A stretch of DNA of 41,562 nt from Helicobacter sp. MIT 00-7814 (GCF_003364115.1 NZ_NXLL01000019.1:1-41562), one strand, 5' to 3'; positions 1-7,888 are shown, counted from the first letter of the stretch. Program-made: numbers and translations. The notes: generated by a model from the letters alone, not told the origin.

Positions 1-232
1 TAGGGTTCTCAAAAAGAAATATTTGTGAGACCGTGCAAATCATCAAATGATGAAATGAAAATAAAATTATGGGGTTATTATAGTTTGGGAAAGTAAATAA
101 AGATTCAAAATACAAATTTTCAAGATTCTTTTCCAAAGAAAAAAGCTATTTTTGTCTAAAATATTCTCAAAAATACACAAAAAATAATAAATCTCTACAA
201 ACAAGCTCTGTGCGTATTTACTCGAGTTTTGG

Positions 233-707
233 TCATTATTTAATGCACCTCACATAAAACAAAAAATCTAAAAATTGCAAAATGCCAAAAAATATCGCTA
301 CATGCGTTACTTCAGAGGATTTTTAAATTTTTCCAAAATAGCCAAATCTTTCAAAATTCAATTTTTTGCTCCAAAATGCAGTCGCTACAAGCACCTGTGT
401 TATGGGCTTGGTCATTATTTAATGCACCCCTTTAAGAGCTTTTATTTCCACACTGTGCTAACTCATCATTTTTTTATTTTAAGTGTCTTTAGATGTCTCA
501 ATCAACGCATTTAAGGCTTCTGCATTGATTTTTTTCAATAAAAAACGCTGAAACGCCCCAATATGATGGAACGAACACAGCAGGGCGTTTCAAGGTTCGC
601 TTCAAACAACGATGCACACGAGCTTTATCATTATTTAATGCACTTTTGGTCATTATTTAATGCAGGCAATCATTATTTAATGCACTTTTGGTCATTATTT
701 AATGCAC
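233..707 (+). repeat. Iterons of the replication origin
   Basis: The 16-mer TCATTATTTAATGCAC occurs at 233-248, 412-427, 628-643, 670-685 and 692-707, and its first 15 bases at 650-664. The last four copies are spaced 20-22 bp, about two helical turns, as is typical of iterons bound by a plasmid initiator. The first two are isolated and preceded by GG, like the copies at 650 and 692. The closely spaced group lies about 900 bp upstream of rep. Isolated copies could serve in copy-number control (handcuffing); that is inference. Confidence 0.85.
549..592. repeat. Inverted repeat between iterons
   Basis: TGAAACGCCC at 549-558 pairs perfectly with GGGCGTTTCA at 583-592 across a 24-base gap. It is the only GC-richer structure in the origin and lies between isolated and clustered iterons. 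It could be a protein site, a transcript end or a replication structure; nothing decides. Confidence 0.5.
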
Positions 708-754
708 CTTTTTTGCTATTTTTTTAGAAATTGAGGGCTATATATAATGTTTTT

Positions 755-822
755 TAATTTATAGATATTTTATAGATTATTTAATTCATAATTCCATTAG
801 ATTATAGATAAATTATAGATAA
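755..822. other. AT-rich candidate unwinding element
   Basis: Nearly pure A/T sequence with four spaced copies of TTATAGAT or ATAGAT lies some 50 bp after the last iteron. AT-rich repeats beside iterons are the usual place of strand opening in iteron plasmids. I found no clear DnaA box. Confidence 0.5.
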
Positions 823-1347
823 AGGCAAAATTTTCAGAAAGCAAAATGCAGGATCTCATTCGTGCAAAATATGTCTTAAAAAATCTCCCGAAGTATTTTT
901 GTGTTTTGCACTAAGAGGTGGGCTGGTAAAGAAGGAGCTTATTTGTTCTGCTCTCTTGGCGAGGATAGGTGCTGGCTGGTTGCTTTTGGTTAAAAAGATA
1001 GGGAGATGGTAAAAATGCCAAGCCAATGGTAGCCTCTCCTCTTTTTAATGGCAAAAAGAACAAAGTTTCAGGAATGGAAAAAAGCTATTTTTCATTTGCA
1101 TTCGTATAAGGGCTTAAAATTCAATTTTAGGGAGTCATAGCCTAAAAGGTACCGATAAGATTGAAAAAATTAATTTTTAGCCTAAAAGAAGCTTGAAAAA
1201 ATGGTAAAAGTATCTTAGCAAAATTCCTAATGATTTTTTAGAAAACCATTTGACAAGGCTTTGCTTTTTTACTAAACTTACAGCGTTTTTTAGATTTAGG
1301 ATATTTCACCCTTGTGATAAAATTTGTAATCCTAGCTAAACCCCTGA

Positions 1348-1557
1348 AAAGCCCTAAAATACGCAAAAATTGTAATATTACAATTTTTTTGCAATATTTG
1401 CCTACCTTAGGGGACTACAGAGGATATTTGCTGTCCCTTATTTTGCACTTTTTGAAAATGAAGTGTTTCAAACAAGGGCTATCTTTCAACCTATGCTAGG
1501 GAGTTACAGCGATTTTTTTTGCACCCCTCAAAAAAAGCACGATAATTTTAGGGGAAA
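1348..1557 (+). repeat. Long inverted repeat, copy A
   Basis: About 207 bp here are repeated in inverted orientation at 33229-33432 with only about two base differences that I could see. The element contains a perfect 24-bp palindrome at 1365-1388 (centre TGTAATATTACA). Copy A ends just inside the first possible reading frame of rep; copy B ends on the last codons of the gene ending at 33231. The near identity points to recent copying or ongoing gene conversion. Confidence 0.9.
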
Positions 1558-1600
1558 TGTTAAGTATTTTATATTCAAAATCATACCTTTGGAGCAACAT

Positions 1601-2626
1601 TTGAAACAAATTGTAAAGCAACAAACTATTTTAAGTGAAATCATTGATGAGTTAAGCATAAATAATAACACAAAGAATGAATGCCTAAAACATATTGCAA
1701 GTAAAATCTCAAAGGTTGCGCCAACACTCTTAGAATGTAGAGTGCCTATTTTTGCTCCGATTCTTAAAGCAAGCCCAACTTCTGATTTGGTTAAGGAATT
1801 TAAAAAAGGCAGAAACATAAGAAAAATGGACACCAAATGGGGAAAGGGATTTGTGAGGGGAAGGTGTTTGCTAACTCAGCTTCATAGAGACATACTCGAT
1901 AGTGTCTTAGCTTGCGCTAAACTCTCTTATATGGTGGATAAAATGACTATTTGCGCTTCATTTTCTGCTAGAGAAGTATTAAGATATTACAACGAAAATA
2001 GTGAAGAGTTAAATTCTGGCAGTAATGGTGTATGGCTCCTTGAAATGCTAAAGCAAATACGAGATACAACCATAGAGATTGAAGTTGATGGCTTTAGCGT
2101 TGATTTTAATATTTTACACAAAGTGGCGCATTCCGAAGATGGGAGTTTTTGCCATATTGAGTTTGATCCAAGCTATATAGCCCTTTATCGAACAGAAATG
2201 GTAGTTTGTCATAAAGAGATCCTTCCTGATATTATCGCTTGCAAAAGTGCTGTTGTTAAAGCTATTATACGCTCTAGTGTTACTCATGATGATATGGCTG
2301 TAAAACTAGAAACAATGCTTGAGCGTATTGGCTACAAAATTGACAGAGAGAAACAAGATCAGAAATGGCGTAGAATCAAAAACGAGATTCTAGAAAACAA
2401 AAGATTTTTAGATGCTATCGGCATAGAGCTTAATGAAAAAGATTTTACATTCTGTTACAAAGGCAATGAGAGAAAAGTTTTGATACTTGAGGCAGAAGTT
2501 ACTGGCTCAGAAAGAGATAAAGAATTAAAGGCTCTTTCTGATGCTTCTCGAAAGAATGAAAAAGCCAAAAGAACCAAAGTAGAACACTACCAGAGCAATT
2601 CTTTGTTTGATGGGATTGAGCTATGA
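1601..2626 (+). CDS. rep: Plasmid replication initiator (winged-helix type)
   Basis: A 341-residue protein that probably binds the upstream iterons to start replication. The frame is open from a GTG at 1463, but its first 46 codons lie mostly in the inverted repeat and read like translated non-coding DNA. I prefer the TTG at 1601, which has GGAG six bases upstream. A conserved-looking block contains LTQLHRDILDSVL, followed by a winged-helix-like region with alternating helices and strands. It does not clearly match Rep_3, so the family is left open. It overlaps the next frame by an ATGA junction. Position next to iterons, not a catalytic motif, carries the call. Confidence 0.65.
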   Translation: MKQIVKQQTILSEIIDELSINNNTKNECLKHIASKISKVAPTLLECRVPIFAPILKASPTSDLVKEFKKGRNIRKMDTKWGKGFVRGRCLLTQLHRDILDSVLACAKLSYMVDKMTICASFSAREVLRYYNENSEELNSGSNGVWLLEMLKQIRDTTIEIEVDGFSVDFNILHKVAHSEDGSFCHIEFDPSYIALYRTEMVVCHKEILPDIIACKSAVVKAIIRSSVTHDDMAVKLETMLERIGYKIDREKQDQKWRRIKNEILENKRFLDAIGIELNEKDFTFCYKGNERKVLILEAEVTGSERDKELKALSDASRKNEKAKRTKVEHYQSNSLFDGIEL

Positions 2627-2646
2627 AAATATTAAGGAGAAAGACA

Positions 2647-3165
2647 ATGGGCAGGAAAAATATTTTAGCAATCGTAGGGTTTGTGGCGATTATTTCAGCT
2701 TCACTTGGGCTAAATATCAATAGCACAGAAAATATACAGGGCAAGATTATAAAAGTCTATGATGGCGATACTATCACACTAGATATTGGAGATTCTAAAA
2801 AGACACGCATTAGGCTCTATGGAATTGATGCGCCAGAATCTGACCAAAGCTTTGGCAAACAATCACAAGAAAATCTTTTGGCTACATGTCCGCTTGAGAG
2901 CATAGCTAATGTGTCTGTAAAATCAAAAGATAGATATGGGCGTTTGGTGGGTGTCGTGTATTGCAATGGTGTAGATGCCAATAAAAAACAGGTTGTTGAT
3001 GGCTTTGCTTGGGCATACAAGGAATTTAGCACTGATTACATACGCGAAGAAATAAGCGCAAGACTTGATTCTAGGGGATTATGGAGTGAAAAAAACCCAG
3101 TGTATCCGCAGGAATATAGAAAAGAGAACAAAAAAAGGCAACAAAAAGGCAAGGAGGCATATTGA
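2647..3165 (+). CDS. Secreted thermonuclease (SNase family)
   Basis: A 172-residue staphylococcal-nuclease-type DNase/RNase. Residues 1-25 form a signal peptide or membrane anchor. The fold is marked by VYDGDT (metal-binding D39 and D41), RLYGIDAPE (R56 and E64, matching R35 and E43 of the staphylococcal enzyme) and DRYGR (R99, matching R87). All catalytic residues are present. I chose the ATG at 2647 because AAGGAG lies seven bases upstream; an in-frame ATG at 2623 overlaps the rep stop but lacks a site. SNase homologues are common on conjugative plasmids (for example ParB of RP4), where a role in transfer or partition is suspected. Confidence 0.9.
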   Translation: MGRKNILAIVGFVAIISASLGLNINSTENIQGKIIKVYDGDTITLDIGDSKKTRIRLYGIDAPESDQSFGKQSQENLLATCPLESIANVSVKSKDRYGRLVGVVYCNGVDANKKQVVDGFAWAYKEFSTDYIREEISARLDSRGLWSEKNPVYPQEYRKENKKRQQKGKEAY

Positions 3166-3290
3166 GTAAAGAATTTTTAAAAAAGCTTTTAACCCAAAGA
3201 ATCCCGCCATCTAAAAAGAGGATACGCATTTTTTTGAAAATTTTGTTTTGGATTTTTGTTGTGTTCTGTGTTTTAAGAATCTTAGTGTAA
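3162..3290 (+). CDS. Small single-span membrane protein
   Basis: A 42-residue protein starting at TTG 3162, which overlaps the nuclease stop. AAGGAGG lies at 3151-3157. A basic, lysine-rich N-terminal half (to about residue 22) precedes one hydrophobic helix rich in F, V and L. No family recognised. The strong ribosome site and tight coupling are the support. Confidence 0.6.
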   Translation: MSKEFLKKLLTQRIPPSKKRIRIFLKILFWIFVVFCVLRILV

Positions 3291-3301
3291 AGGAAAAAAG
3301 A

Positions 3302-3472
3302 ATGAAAAACTACCTTGAATATGTGTTTGCCTTAACCTTAAGCCTTCTTGTTGGCGTAATATCTTGTGTGTGTTTTTACAATATTTTTGTCGACACAATA
3401 AAGAGCGATTGTTCTACGCACATGTTTTTTGAAGTAGGAACAATCTATGAGAATATCGCAGGACTTCTTTAA
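3302..3472 (+). CDS. Small membrane protein
   Basis: A 56-residue protein with one membrane helix (about residues 8-28) and a short C-terminal tail carrying a cysteine. AAGGAAAAAAG precedes ATG 3302. Its stop overlaps the next start by one base, so it belongs to the same operon. Family unknown. Confidence 0.6.
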   Translation: MKNYLEYVFALTLSLLVGVISCVCFYNIFVDTIKSDCSTHMFFEVGTIYENIAGLL

Positions 3473-3744
3473 TGAGAAAAGCCAAGCTTAGAACAAGAGG
3501 TAGAGTTGGCTTGATTGGCTTGATTGACAAAGAGCTAGGCAATACGCAAATTTATGAATATGAAGCTTTAGTTGAAATCAATCAAGGTAGGGTGCATGCT
3601 ACCGTATTTTACTATGGCAGAAGCTGGAGTGGAAGTATTGAGGCGAAAGATATTGTAAGGGTGTATTTCTATGAAGAAGGAAAAATCCTAAGACCAACAC
3701 CAAGCGGTAACTGGGTGGAAGAAAAAGTAGAAATACCATTTTAA
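3472..3744 (+). CDS. Small beta-rich protein, unknown function
   Basis: A 90-residue soluble protein, predicted mostly beta from the alternating pattern, with a glycine-containing GRVGLIGLID segment near the N-terminus. The shape recalls small SH3- or OB-like barrels such as NfeD C-terminal domains, but the match is too weak to name. TAATG coupling to the preceding gene. Confidence 0.6.
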   Translation: MRKAKLRTRGRVGLIGLIDKELGNTQIYEYEALVEINQGRVHATVFYYGRSWSGSIEAKDIVRVYFYEEGKILRPTPSGNWVEEKVEIPF

Positions 3745-3763
3745 ACTTTAGAAAGGAAACTTT

Positions 3764-4204
3764 ATGATTAACACAACCAATGGAAAAATGTATGAGATAG
3801 AAGGAAGAGAGTGTTTTTTATGCGAAGCTGATACAGGACTTCCTTATCGCTACTTGCTTATTTATGTGAAAATTTCGCACGAAGAAAGAGCTATTTTAGA
3901 TGAAAAGCTAAAAGATGTTAAAGCCAATACCTTATACGAAAAAATTAACATTGTGCTTGGCGATAGGCTTATGAATCCATTAACCACACTTGAAACACTA
4001 GAAAGCCTATTGCCCTCTTATGAAGACAATGTAGGCTATGTTGATGATGGTTGTTTGCTAGGAACAAATTTGGGCTTATCTTTTAATGTGAAAAATGAAG
4101 ACAATCTTAATTGGAATTATGGGTATTTTTGCGCAAGAAATATCCATAGAGAAGTAACAAAATTACTTGACAACCAAACAAAGGATCATGATGAAGCTAA
4201 ATGA
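3764..4204 (+). CDS. Hypothetical soluble protein
   Basis: A 146-residue acidic protein starting at ATG 3764 after GAAAGGAAAC. No signal peptide or membrane helix and no motif I recognise. Two cysteines near residues 18-21 (ECFLC) could bind a metal. Its 3' end overlaps the YopX-like gene by 14 bases. Confidence 0.65.
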   Translation: MINTTNGKMYEIEGRECFLCEADTGLPYRYLLIYVKISHEERAILDEKLKDVKANTLYEKINIVLGDRLMNPLTTLETLESLLPSYEDNVGYVDDGCLLGTNLGLSFNVKNEDNLNWNYGYFCARNIHREVTKLLDNQTKDHDEAK

Positions 4205-4616
4205 ATTTGATCTTAGGGTATGGGATAATAAAGCCCAAAAATATGTGAGGTTTTATTGGGATAATTCAAAAGGTTTTGTTGCAGAAAATAAAATCCAGTG
4301 TTCAAATCTTGAGCTTGAAATCGAACAATGGACTGGCTACTACGATGACAATGGAGTAAAAATCTATGTAGGCGATATTCTTAGGCTTATTAGCAAGAAT
4401 GATGATAGATACCTTATGACAACTGTGCTTCAGAATATATTTGGCACTTTCCATATTCCACCAAATATCAATGTGGCACATCTATGCTTAAATTTTGAGT
4501 GCAAGGTAATGGGCAATATCCACGAAAACAAAGATTTGCTAGAGAGAAAAACGGACTTGCAAAAAACCAATGAAGAGGTATTCCAAAATGAAAGTGTTGA
4601 TTCTAAAGTCATTTGA
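4191..4616 (+). CDS. YopX-family protein, copy 1
   Basis: A 141-residue protein of the YopX family, named from a Bacillus SPbeta prophage gene and widespread in phages and mobile elements; the molecular role is unknown. Features shared with the copies at 10067 and 18612 are an N-terminal F-D-x-R-x-W, a central W-(T/S)-G-Y-Y-D-D-N-G-V-K-I-Y-V-G-D block, and a C-terminal V-(M/I/V)-G-N-I-H-E motif. The ATG at 4191 is chosen because it has AAGGA five bases upstream and matches the other copies' MKL(S/N)EFD start. It carries an extra charged tail of about 20 residues after the GNIHE motif. Confidence 0.85.
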   Translation: MKLNEFDLRVWDNKAQKYVRFYWDNSKGFVAENKIQCSNLELEIEQWTGYYDDNGVKIYVGDILRLISKNDDRYLMTTVLQNIFGTFHIPPNINVAHLCLNFECKVMGNIHENKDLLERKTDLQKTNEEVFQNESVDSKVI

Positions 4617-4683
4617 AAAGCCTAAAAATAGCTATGTGATACTTCTCGCGATACAAATCTGGGCTGTCGTAAAATCATACTGA
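4588..4683 (+). CDS. Possible small hydrophobic peptide
   Basis: A 31-residue frame starting inside the YopX-like gene, with AGAGG nine bases upstream and a short hydrophobic stretch (VILLAIQIWAVV). It fills the gap between two operon genes, but nothing else supports expression. Confidence 0.35.
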   Translation: MKVLILKSFEKPKNSYVILLAIQIWAVVKSY

Positions 4684-4695
4684 AAGGGGGCATAA

Positions 4696-4890
4696 ATGTA
4701 TGATAAAGAACCTATTGGCACATTTAAACAATGGGCTTTGTCCACAATAGTTGTGTGTTTTCTTATAATCCCCAGCTTTTTGATTCTTGGGATATTTGTT
4801 TTTATTGCACACTTCCTAGAGTTTGCTAAGAACCTTAAATACAAGTATCTACACAAGAGACAAAATCACAACAATAAGGCACGAGAATGA
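4696..4890 (+). CDS. Small single-span membrane protein
   Basis: A 64-residue protein with a long hydrophobic segment (about residues 14-42) and a basic C-terminal tail likely in the cytoplasm. AAGGGGG lies just upstream of ATG 4696. It overlaps the next gene by ATGA. Unknown family. Confidence 0.6.
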   Translation: MYDKEPIGTFKQWALSTIVVCFLIIPSFLILGIFVFIAHFLEFAKNLKYKYLHKRQNHNNKARE

Positions 4891-5102
4891 ATGATAGACG
4901 ATACCAAAATGCACTCACTTGCCTGAATAAGCTAGAGATAACAAGAGGTGCGAGTTTGCAAGAAATTATAGAGGAAGTAGGTAAGTCTGAAATCGGGCGT
5001 ATTCAAAAGATTATCGCATTGTGCAAAAGGATAGCAGAATACTATGATGATGAGGATTTAGAGATACTCTCTCATGAACTTTGCGAGGAAAGCAACTCGT
5101 GA
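4887..5102 (+). CDS. Small helical cytoplasmic protein
   Basis: A 71-residue, charged, mostly helical protein without membrane segment. The middle part (ASLQEIIEEVGKSEIGRIQK) could form a helix-turn-helix, but the match is not good enough to call a regulator. Coupled to both neighbours by stop/start overlaps. Confidence 0.55.
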   Translation: MNDRRYQNALTCLNKLEITRGASLQEIIEEVGKSEIGRIQKIIALCKRIAEYYDDEDLEILSHELCEESNS

Positions 5103-5305
5103 ATACAGATCAAATTCTTGCTGTTTTATCTGCAAATGCTGGAATCTATCTGCCAATATTCATCGCTGTGGGTATATATTTACTCAAGTTTATTGTCCAA
5201 AGTTCGGTAAAACTTGTTTTCTACGGACTTATTGCAATTGCTGGTTTTTATCTTTACAGAAACTCAGATGTCATTATGGCGCATTTTCCAATGCTATACC
5301 AATAA
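5099..5305 (+). CDS. Small two-span membrane protein
   Basis: A 68-residue protein from GTG 5099, overlapping the preceding stop (GTGA) with GAGGAAAG upstream. Two hydrophobic helices at about residues 14-32 and 36-54, with little outside the membrane. In size and pattern it resembles small pilin- or holin-like proteins, but there is no specific match. Confidence 0.6.
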   Translation: MNTDQILAVLSANAGIYLPIFIAVGIYLLKFIVQSSVKLVFYGLIAIAGFYLYRNSDVIMAHFPMLYQ

Positions 5306-5318
5306 AAAGGAGCGAACA

Positions 5319-5693
5319 ATGAAAAAGTTGAAAGAAATAAAAGAGAGAATACTTGAAAGACTGCAAAAAGCTTATTTAAATTTAAAGCCTGTTTGCAATT
5401 TAATTTCAATGATTGCTAAAGCCTTTGTGTTTCTCGCCGCTGGTTATATTGTATATTTGGCTGTATCAATTTTTGTGGCAGAACATAGTAGATATTTTGT
5501 ATTAAAAAATGTATTTCCCAATGAAACAGCAATTTATTGCAATGGAAAAATTGTTGCCAAAATAGATAATTCGTGGAATTACCGCACCAATCCAAGGGAA
5601 ACCAAAGATAGCGTAGCCTTTACCATAATAAAAGAAGGTAGCACGCCAGACAACATAGAGCTTGAAGAAATTGTATGCGAATTTGAGAAGTAA
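5319..5693 (+). CDS. Membrane protein with PN-x4-YCNG domain, copy 1
   Basis: A 124-residue protein: an amphipathic helix (residues 1-25), one membrane helix (about 30-50) and a C-terminal domain of about 70 residues likely outside the membrane. It is a paralogue of the protein at 18995: both have an L-x-P-V transition into the helix, RYF shortly after it, FPN or IPN followed by YCNG, and a terminal E-x-x-V-C-E-F-x-K. The two conserved cysteines could pair. AAGGAGCGAACA precedes ATG 5319. It ends the first operon; a repeat array follows at once. Not a family I recognise. Confidence 0.7.
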   Translation: MKKLKEIKERILERLQKAYLNLKPVCNLISMIAKAFVFLAAGYIVYLAVSIFVAEHSRYFVLKNVFPNETAIYCNGKIVAKIDNSWNYRTNPRETKDSVAFTIIKEGSTPDNIELEEIVCEFEK

Positions 5694-5700
5694 TGTTGCT

Positions 5701-5830
5701 TTTTGAGAAGCTTTTGAGTTTCCTTTGGGTGTATTTTAAGAAGCCTTTAGGAATATATTCAATAACTTGCTGTGTTTGAGAGTGCTTGACATCTTTTGAG
5801 AAGCTTTTGGGAAACTTTTTTGGTGTTTTT
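5701..5830 (+). repeat. Centromere-like 11-bp repeat array 1
   Basis: Degenerate tandem 11-mers of the form CTTTTGRGAAG / CTTTTGGGAAA. The first run is TTTTTGAGAAG, CTTTTGAGTTT, CCTTTGGGTGT, ATTTTAAGAAG, CCTTTAGGAAT; after a spacer containing GTGCTTGACA come CTTTTGAGAAG, CTTTTGGGAAA and CTTTTTTGGTG. The same unit and spacing form the large array beside parR (28998-29323). One unit per helical turn is how ParR sites are arranged in type II partition systems. Confidence 0.75.
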
Positions 5831-5890
5831 TCTGCTTAAAAAGTTAAAAAATTCTACCAAAATGAAGCAATTCTGCGAAATAAATCCCAT

Positions 5891-5919
5891 TTGAAATGCA
5901 ACATAAACTCTCATAAAAT
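5891..5919 (+). promoter_or_regulatory. Repeated promoter, copy 1
   Basis: CCCAT, then TTGAAA at 5891, a 17-base spacer and TAAAAT at 5914. The sequence after the -10 (ACCACCATAAAAACC) matches the other copies. It is followed by AGGAGG and a six-codon frame (5951-5971), so the gene it once drove may be lost. Confidence 0.75.
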
Positions 5920-6203
5920 ACCACCATAAAAACCAAAAGGAGGTAGCACAATGATTTGTTTTTCGCAATAACACATAAAGCAAATTGACAAAACTAGAGG
6001 AATACGAGTGCTTCTTTGAGAAATGCAGAAGCTTGAGTTTGGAATAAATACGAGCATTAAATGCTTAAATGGTATTTAAACATGCTTTGACATTGCCACC
6101 ATATAACACTCATTATTTGAACTTTTACCCATTCACAAATGAAGGGCAAATAAGCATTTGCGTTATATATGCGTGGATTTAAAAATAAAAAGGAGTTAAA
6201 AAT
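5920..6203. other. Gene-free leader after promoter copy 1
   Basis: No gene found. Holds a good ribosome site and a six-codon frame at 5951-5971, a hairpin-like inverted repeat (GCTTCT at 6010-6015 with AGAAGC at 6027-6032) and AT-rich sequence. The ribosome site for the gene at 6204 lies at its end. It may be the remnant of a deleted gene or a long untranslated leader. Confidence 0.45.
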
Positions 6204-6752
6204 ATGAAAAAAGCAATTTTTAAAAGTAGAAATGACCTTGGTGCTGTCTTTGGTGTTGTGTTTGCTGTGATCACTACGATAATTTTAAGTATGGTGGCAG
6301 AAAAAATAGGAGTTTTAGACAGCCTATTGTCGTTAGCAAAGCAACATTTAAATACAGAAAAACCGCAGGAAAGTGCCATTGTACTCTCCTTTTACCTGAT
6401 ACCTTTTATGTTGTTGTTCTCTGTAGGTGCATATATAGGATTCTACGCAAGCAAATATAAGCCATTTTTGGACTATATTACGCATACAGATACGAAATAT
6501 GCAATAAATAGCGCAGAATCAGCAAAAGTTGGACTTCGAGCATTTGGTACATTGGTGTCGGCTTTTTTGATGTTTTCAACAATTTTATACATCTCAAAAA
6601 GCTTTCTACCTGAACTTTTGGAAACACAAATTGTCAATTTGGAAACAGTAGCAATCTTTTGTGTCTTGCTTGCAACCACAATTGTATCTATTATTTTGGG
6701 CTATTTTAGCATATTTAGCAATATAGACAACAGAGCAACTCGTCCTAATTAG
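6204..6752 (+). CDS. Multi-span membrane protein, duplicated module gene A1
   Basis: A 182-residue protein with about four membrane helices. Its N-terminus (K-A-I-F-x-x-R-N-D, then FGVVFAV) matches the protein at 7997 (K-G-I-F-x-x-R-D-S, then FGLVFAI), so the two are paralogues. AAGGAG precedes ATG 6204. It is followed, like its paralogue, by a protein with the EIL-x-x-(L/M)-D-x-TEQ domain, so the pair looks like a two-gene module that was duplicated. Function unknown. Confidence 0.7.
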   Translation: MKKAIFKSRNDLGAVFGVVFAVITTIILSMVAEKIGVLDSLLSLAKQHLNTEKPQESAIVLSFYLIPFMLLFSVGAYIGFYASKYKPFLDYITHTDTKYAINSAESAKVGLRAFGTLVSAFLMFSTILYISKSFLPELLETQIVNLETVAIFCVLLATTIVSIILGYFSIFSNIDNRATRPN

Positions 6753-6761
6753 GTATAAAAC

Positions 6762-6785
6762 TTCCCGCTTTTTAGGTAGCGGGAA
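6762..6785 (+). terminator. Hairpin after module gene A1
   Basis: TTCCCGCT (6762-6769) pairs perfectly with AGCGGGAA (6778-6785) around an 8-base loop. No T-tract follows on the + strand, so it may slow or process the transcript rather than end it. Confidence 0.45.
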
Positions 6786-6817
6786 CACAAATAATAGTAA
6801 TTAAGGAGATATAAGAA

Positions 6818-6932
6818 ATGAAAAAAAAAGGCTTCGAATAATAAGGCTCCTCTTGTAATTTGTTTTACAACAATGTTTGTTTGTGTATCTATGATGATTT
6901 TTTGTGTAGCAGGTATGGATACATTATTTTAG
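6818..6932 (+). pseudogene. Small membrane peptide gene broken at a poly-A tract
   Basis: AAGGAGATATAAGAA precedes ATG 6818, but the frame stops after seven codons. The start codon is followed by nine A residues (6821-6829). With eight A residues the frame would continue for 37 codons, giving a basic N-terminus and a hydrophobic helix, and stop at 6932, two bases before the next start. The good ribosome site and the coupling suggest a real gene that is frame-shifted, phase-variable or mis-sequenced. Confidence 0.5.
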
Positions 6933-6934
6933 AG

Positions 6935-7831
6935 ATGAACCAATATTTAGGCATAAAAAGACTTATGCTTTATACTATTCTTTTTGTTGTCTTTTTCTTG
7001 GGTTATTGCGCATTTTTCTTGTTTTGCTTATTTGCGGGTGGATATTTAGATGCAAACAAGCATAAGTCGCCACAAGACTATACTTCAAAAATGGCATTTC
7101 ATGTTTTTTGTTTGCTGGGTTTGTGGCTCTTAATATCTGGATCGCTTTTATATGTTTTTAATGCTAAATCAATTGCTTTTTCTGAACTGCTTGTAATAGA
7201 TCTTATTGTAGTCGGACCTATCGGATTGTACACCATGATATGTGCTAGTAACAATATGGAAGAAAAATTTGCAGAATCTGAGTGTTGCGGTGTGCTTTTG
7301 GTTGGATTTATTGTGGGGATATTTATACCTGTTGTGTTAGCATATTTAAGTTTTAAACTTCAAATTAAACCCATAGAAGCTGAATTTATAGAATTGCAAC
7401 CAATGCACGCATTCTTCGTTGTGTTTGTACTCACCGCTATTGTGTTGATTCTTTCTGGATGTACGCTTAGTGGGATTTTAAAGCTAGATTTTATTGGAGT
7501 TGTAAGTTTTTTCCTTGCGCCTTTTTTTGTGATAAGTTTTTTTATTGCTTTTTCGGTTTTTTCCTATGGAGGCAAGCTTGAACAAATAGATTCTGATGTA
7601 AAGCAAGAAATCTTAACTATATTAGACAAAACAGAACAGCAAGTATTCCTAAACCTATACGACAACAAAGACACTGGTGGTTTTGGTGTATGCAAGAGAA
7701 ATAACTATTCTGGGCAGGATTGCAAAGAATATATTAACCAAATCATTGAGAATACAAAGACAAAAGCACGAGAGCTAAAGGATAGAGACAAGGAGAGATC
7801 TGAAATTTTAAAAGCCCTCATTTCCAAGTAG
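6935..7831 (+). CDS. Membrane protein with C-terminal EIL-TEQ domain, module gene B1
   Basis: A 298-residue protein with about six membrane helices (residues 10-220) and a cytoplasmic C-terminal domain of about 75 residues. That domain is shared with the protein at 8594: EIL, then D-x-TEQ-x-VF, a G-(F/V)-x-(I/V)-C-(N/K)-R-(N/D)-(N/D)-YS-x-(Q)-x-C block, then an I-I-x-x-TK-x-KA helix. Two cysteines ten or so residues apart are kept in both. I place the start at ATG 6935, two bases after the stop of the broken peptide gene; the frame extends to TTG 6860 without a ribosome site. I do not recognise the domain. Confidence 0.65.
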   Translation: MNQYLGIKRLMLYTILFVVFFLGYCAFFLFCLFAGGYLDANKHKSPQDYTSKMAFHVFCLLGLWLLISGSLLYVFNAKSIAFSELLVIDLIVVGPIGLYTMICASNNMEEKFAESECCGVLLVGFIVGIFIPVVLAYLSFKLQIKPIEAEFIELQPMHAFFVVFVLTAIVLILSGCTLSGILKLDFIGVVSFFLAPFFVISFFIAFSVFSYGGKLEQIDSDVKQEILTILDKTEQQVFLNLYDNKDTGGFGVCKRNNYSGQDCKEYINQIIENTKTKARELKDRDKERSEILKALISK

Positions 7832-7859
7832 AGAGGGTTACCAGCTTGTGCAATTCCAT

Positions 7860-7888
7860 TTGAAATATAGCACCAGCACCCATATAAT
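7860..7888 (+). promoter_or_regulatory. Repeated promoter, copy 2
   Basis: CCAT, TTGAAA at 7860, 17-base spacer, TATAAT at 7883, then ACTGCTACCAAAAC as in the copy at 23232. It heads the second membrane module, whose first gene starts at 7997 after a leader of about 100 bases. Confidence 0.8.

Larger units (their letters stand above)
1..1347. other. Gene-free replication-origin region
   Basis: I see no convincing gene here. The stretch holds the iterons, a GC-rich inverted repeat and an AT-rich segment described separately. From about 830 to 1310 I recognise nothing beyond AT-rich DNA. A possible rep promoter is the TGTGATAAAAT sequence around 1313-1323, just before the inverted-repeat copy. 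Short open frames here overlap the iterons and have no ribosome site. Confidence 0.6.

Noticed and set aside
275-514. Open frame of 79 codons in the origin
   Set aside because: It covers an iteron, has no ribosome site and its composition is not protein-like.
233-707. CRISPR-like spaced repeats
   Set aside because: Repeats are 16 bp with gaps of 4-6 bp in the cluster and irregular elsewhere; they fit iterons, and no cas gene is present.
1314-1499. Open frame in inverted-repeat copy A, also found in copy B (33280-33603, minus)
   Set aside because: The shared translation simply reflects the DNA repeat; there is no ribosome site and both flanks differ.
5701-5830. Array 1 as transcription terminators
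   Set aside because: The T-rich 11-mers do not form GC stems; the phase and match to the parR-adjacent array fit protein sites better.
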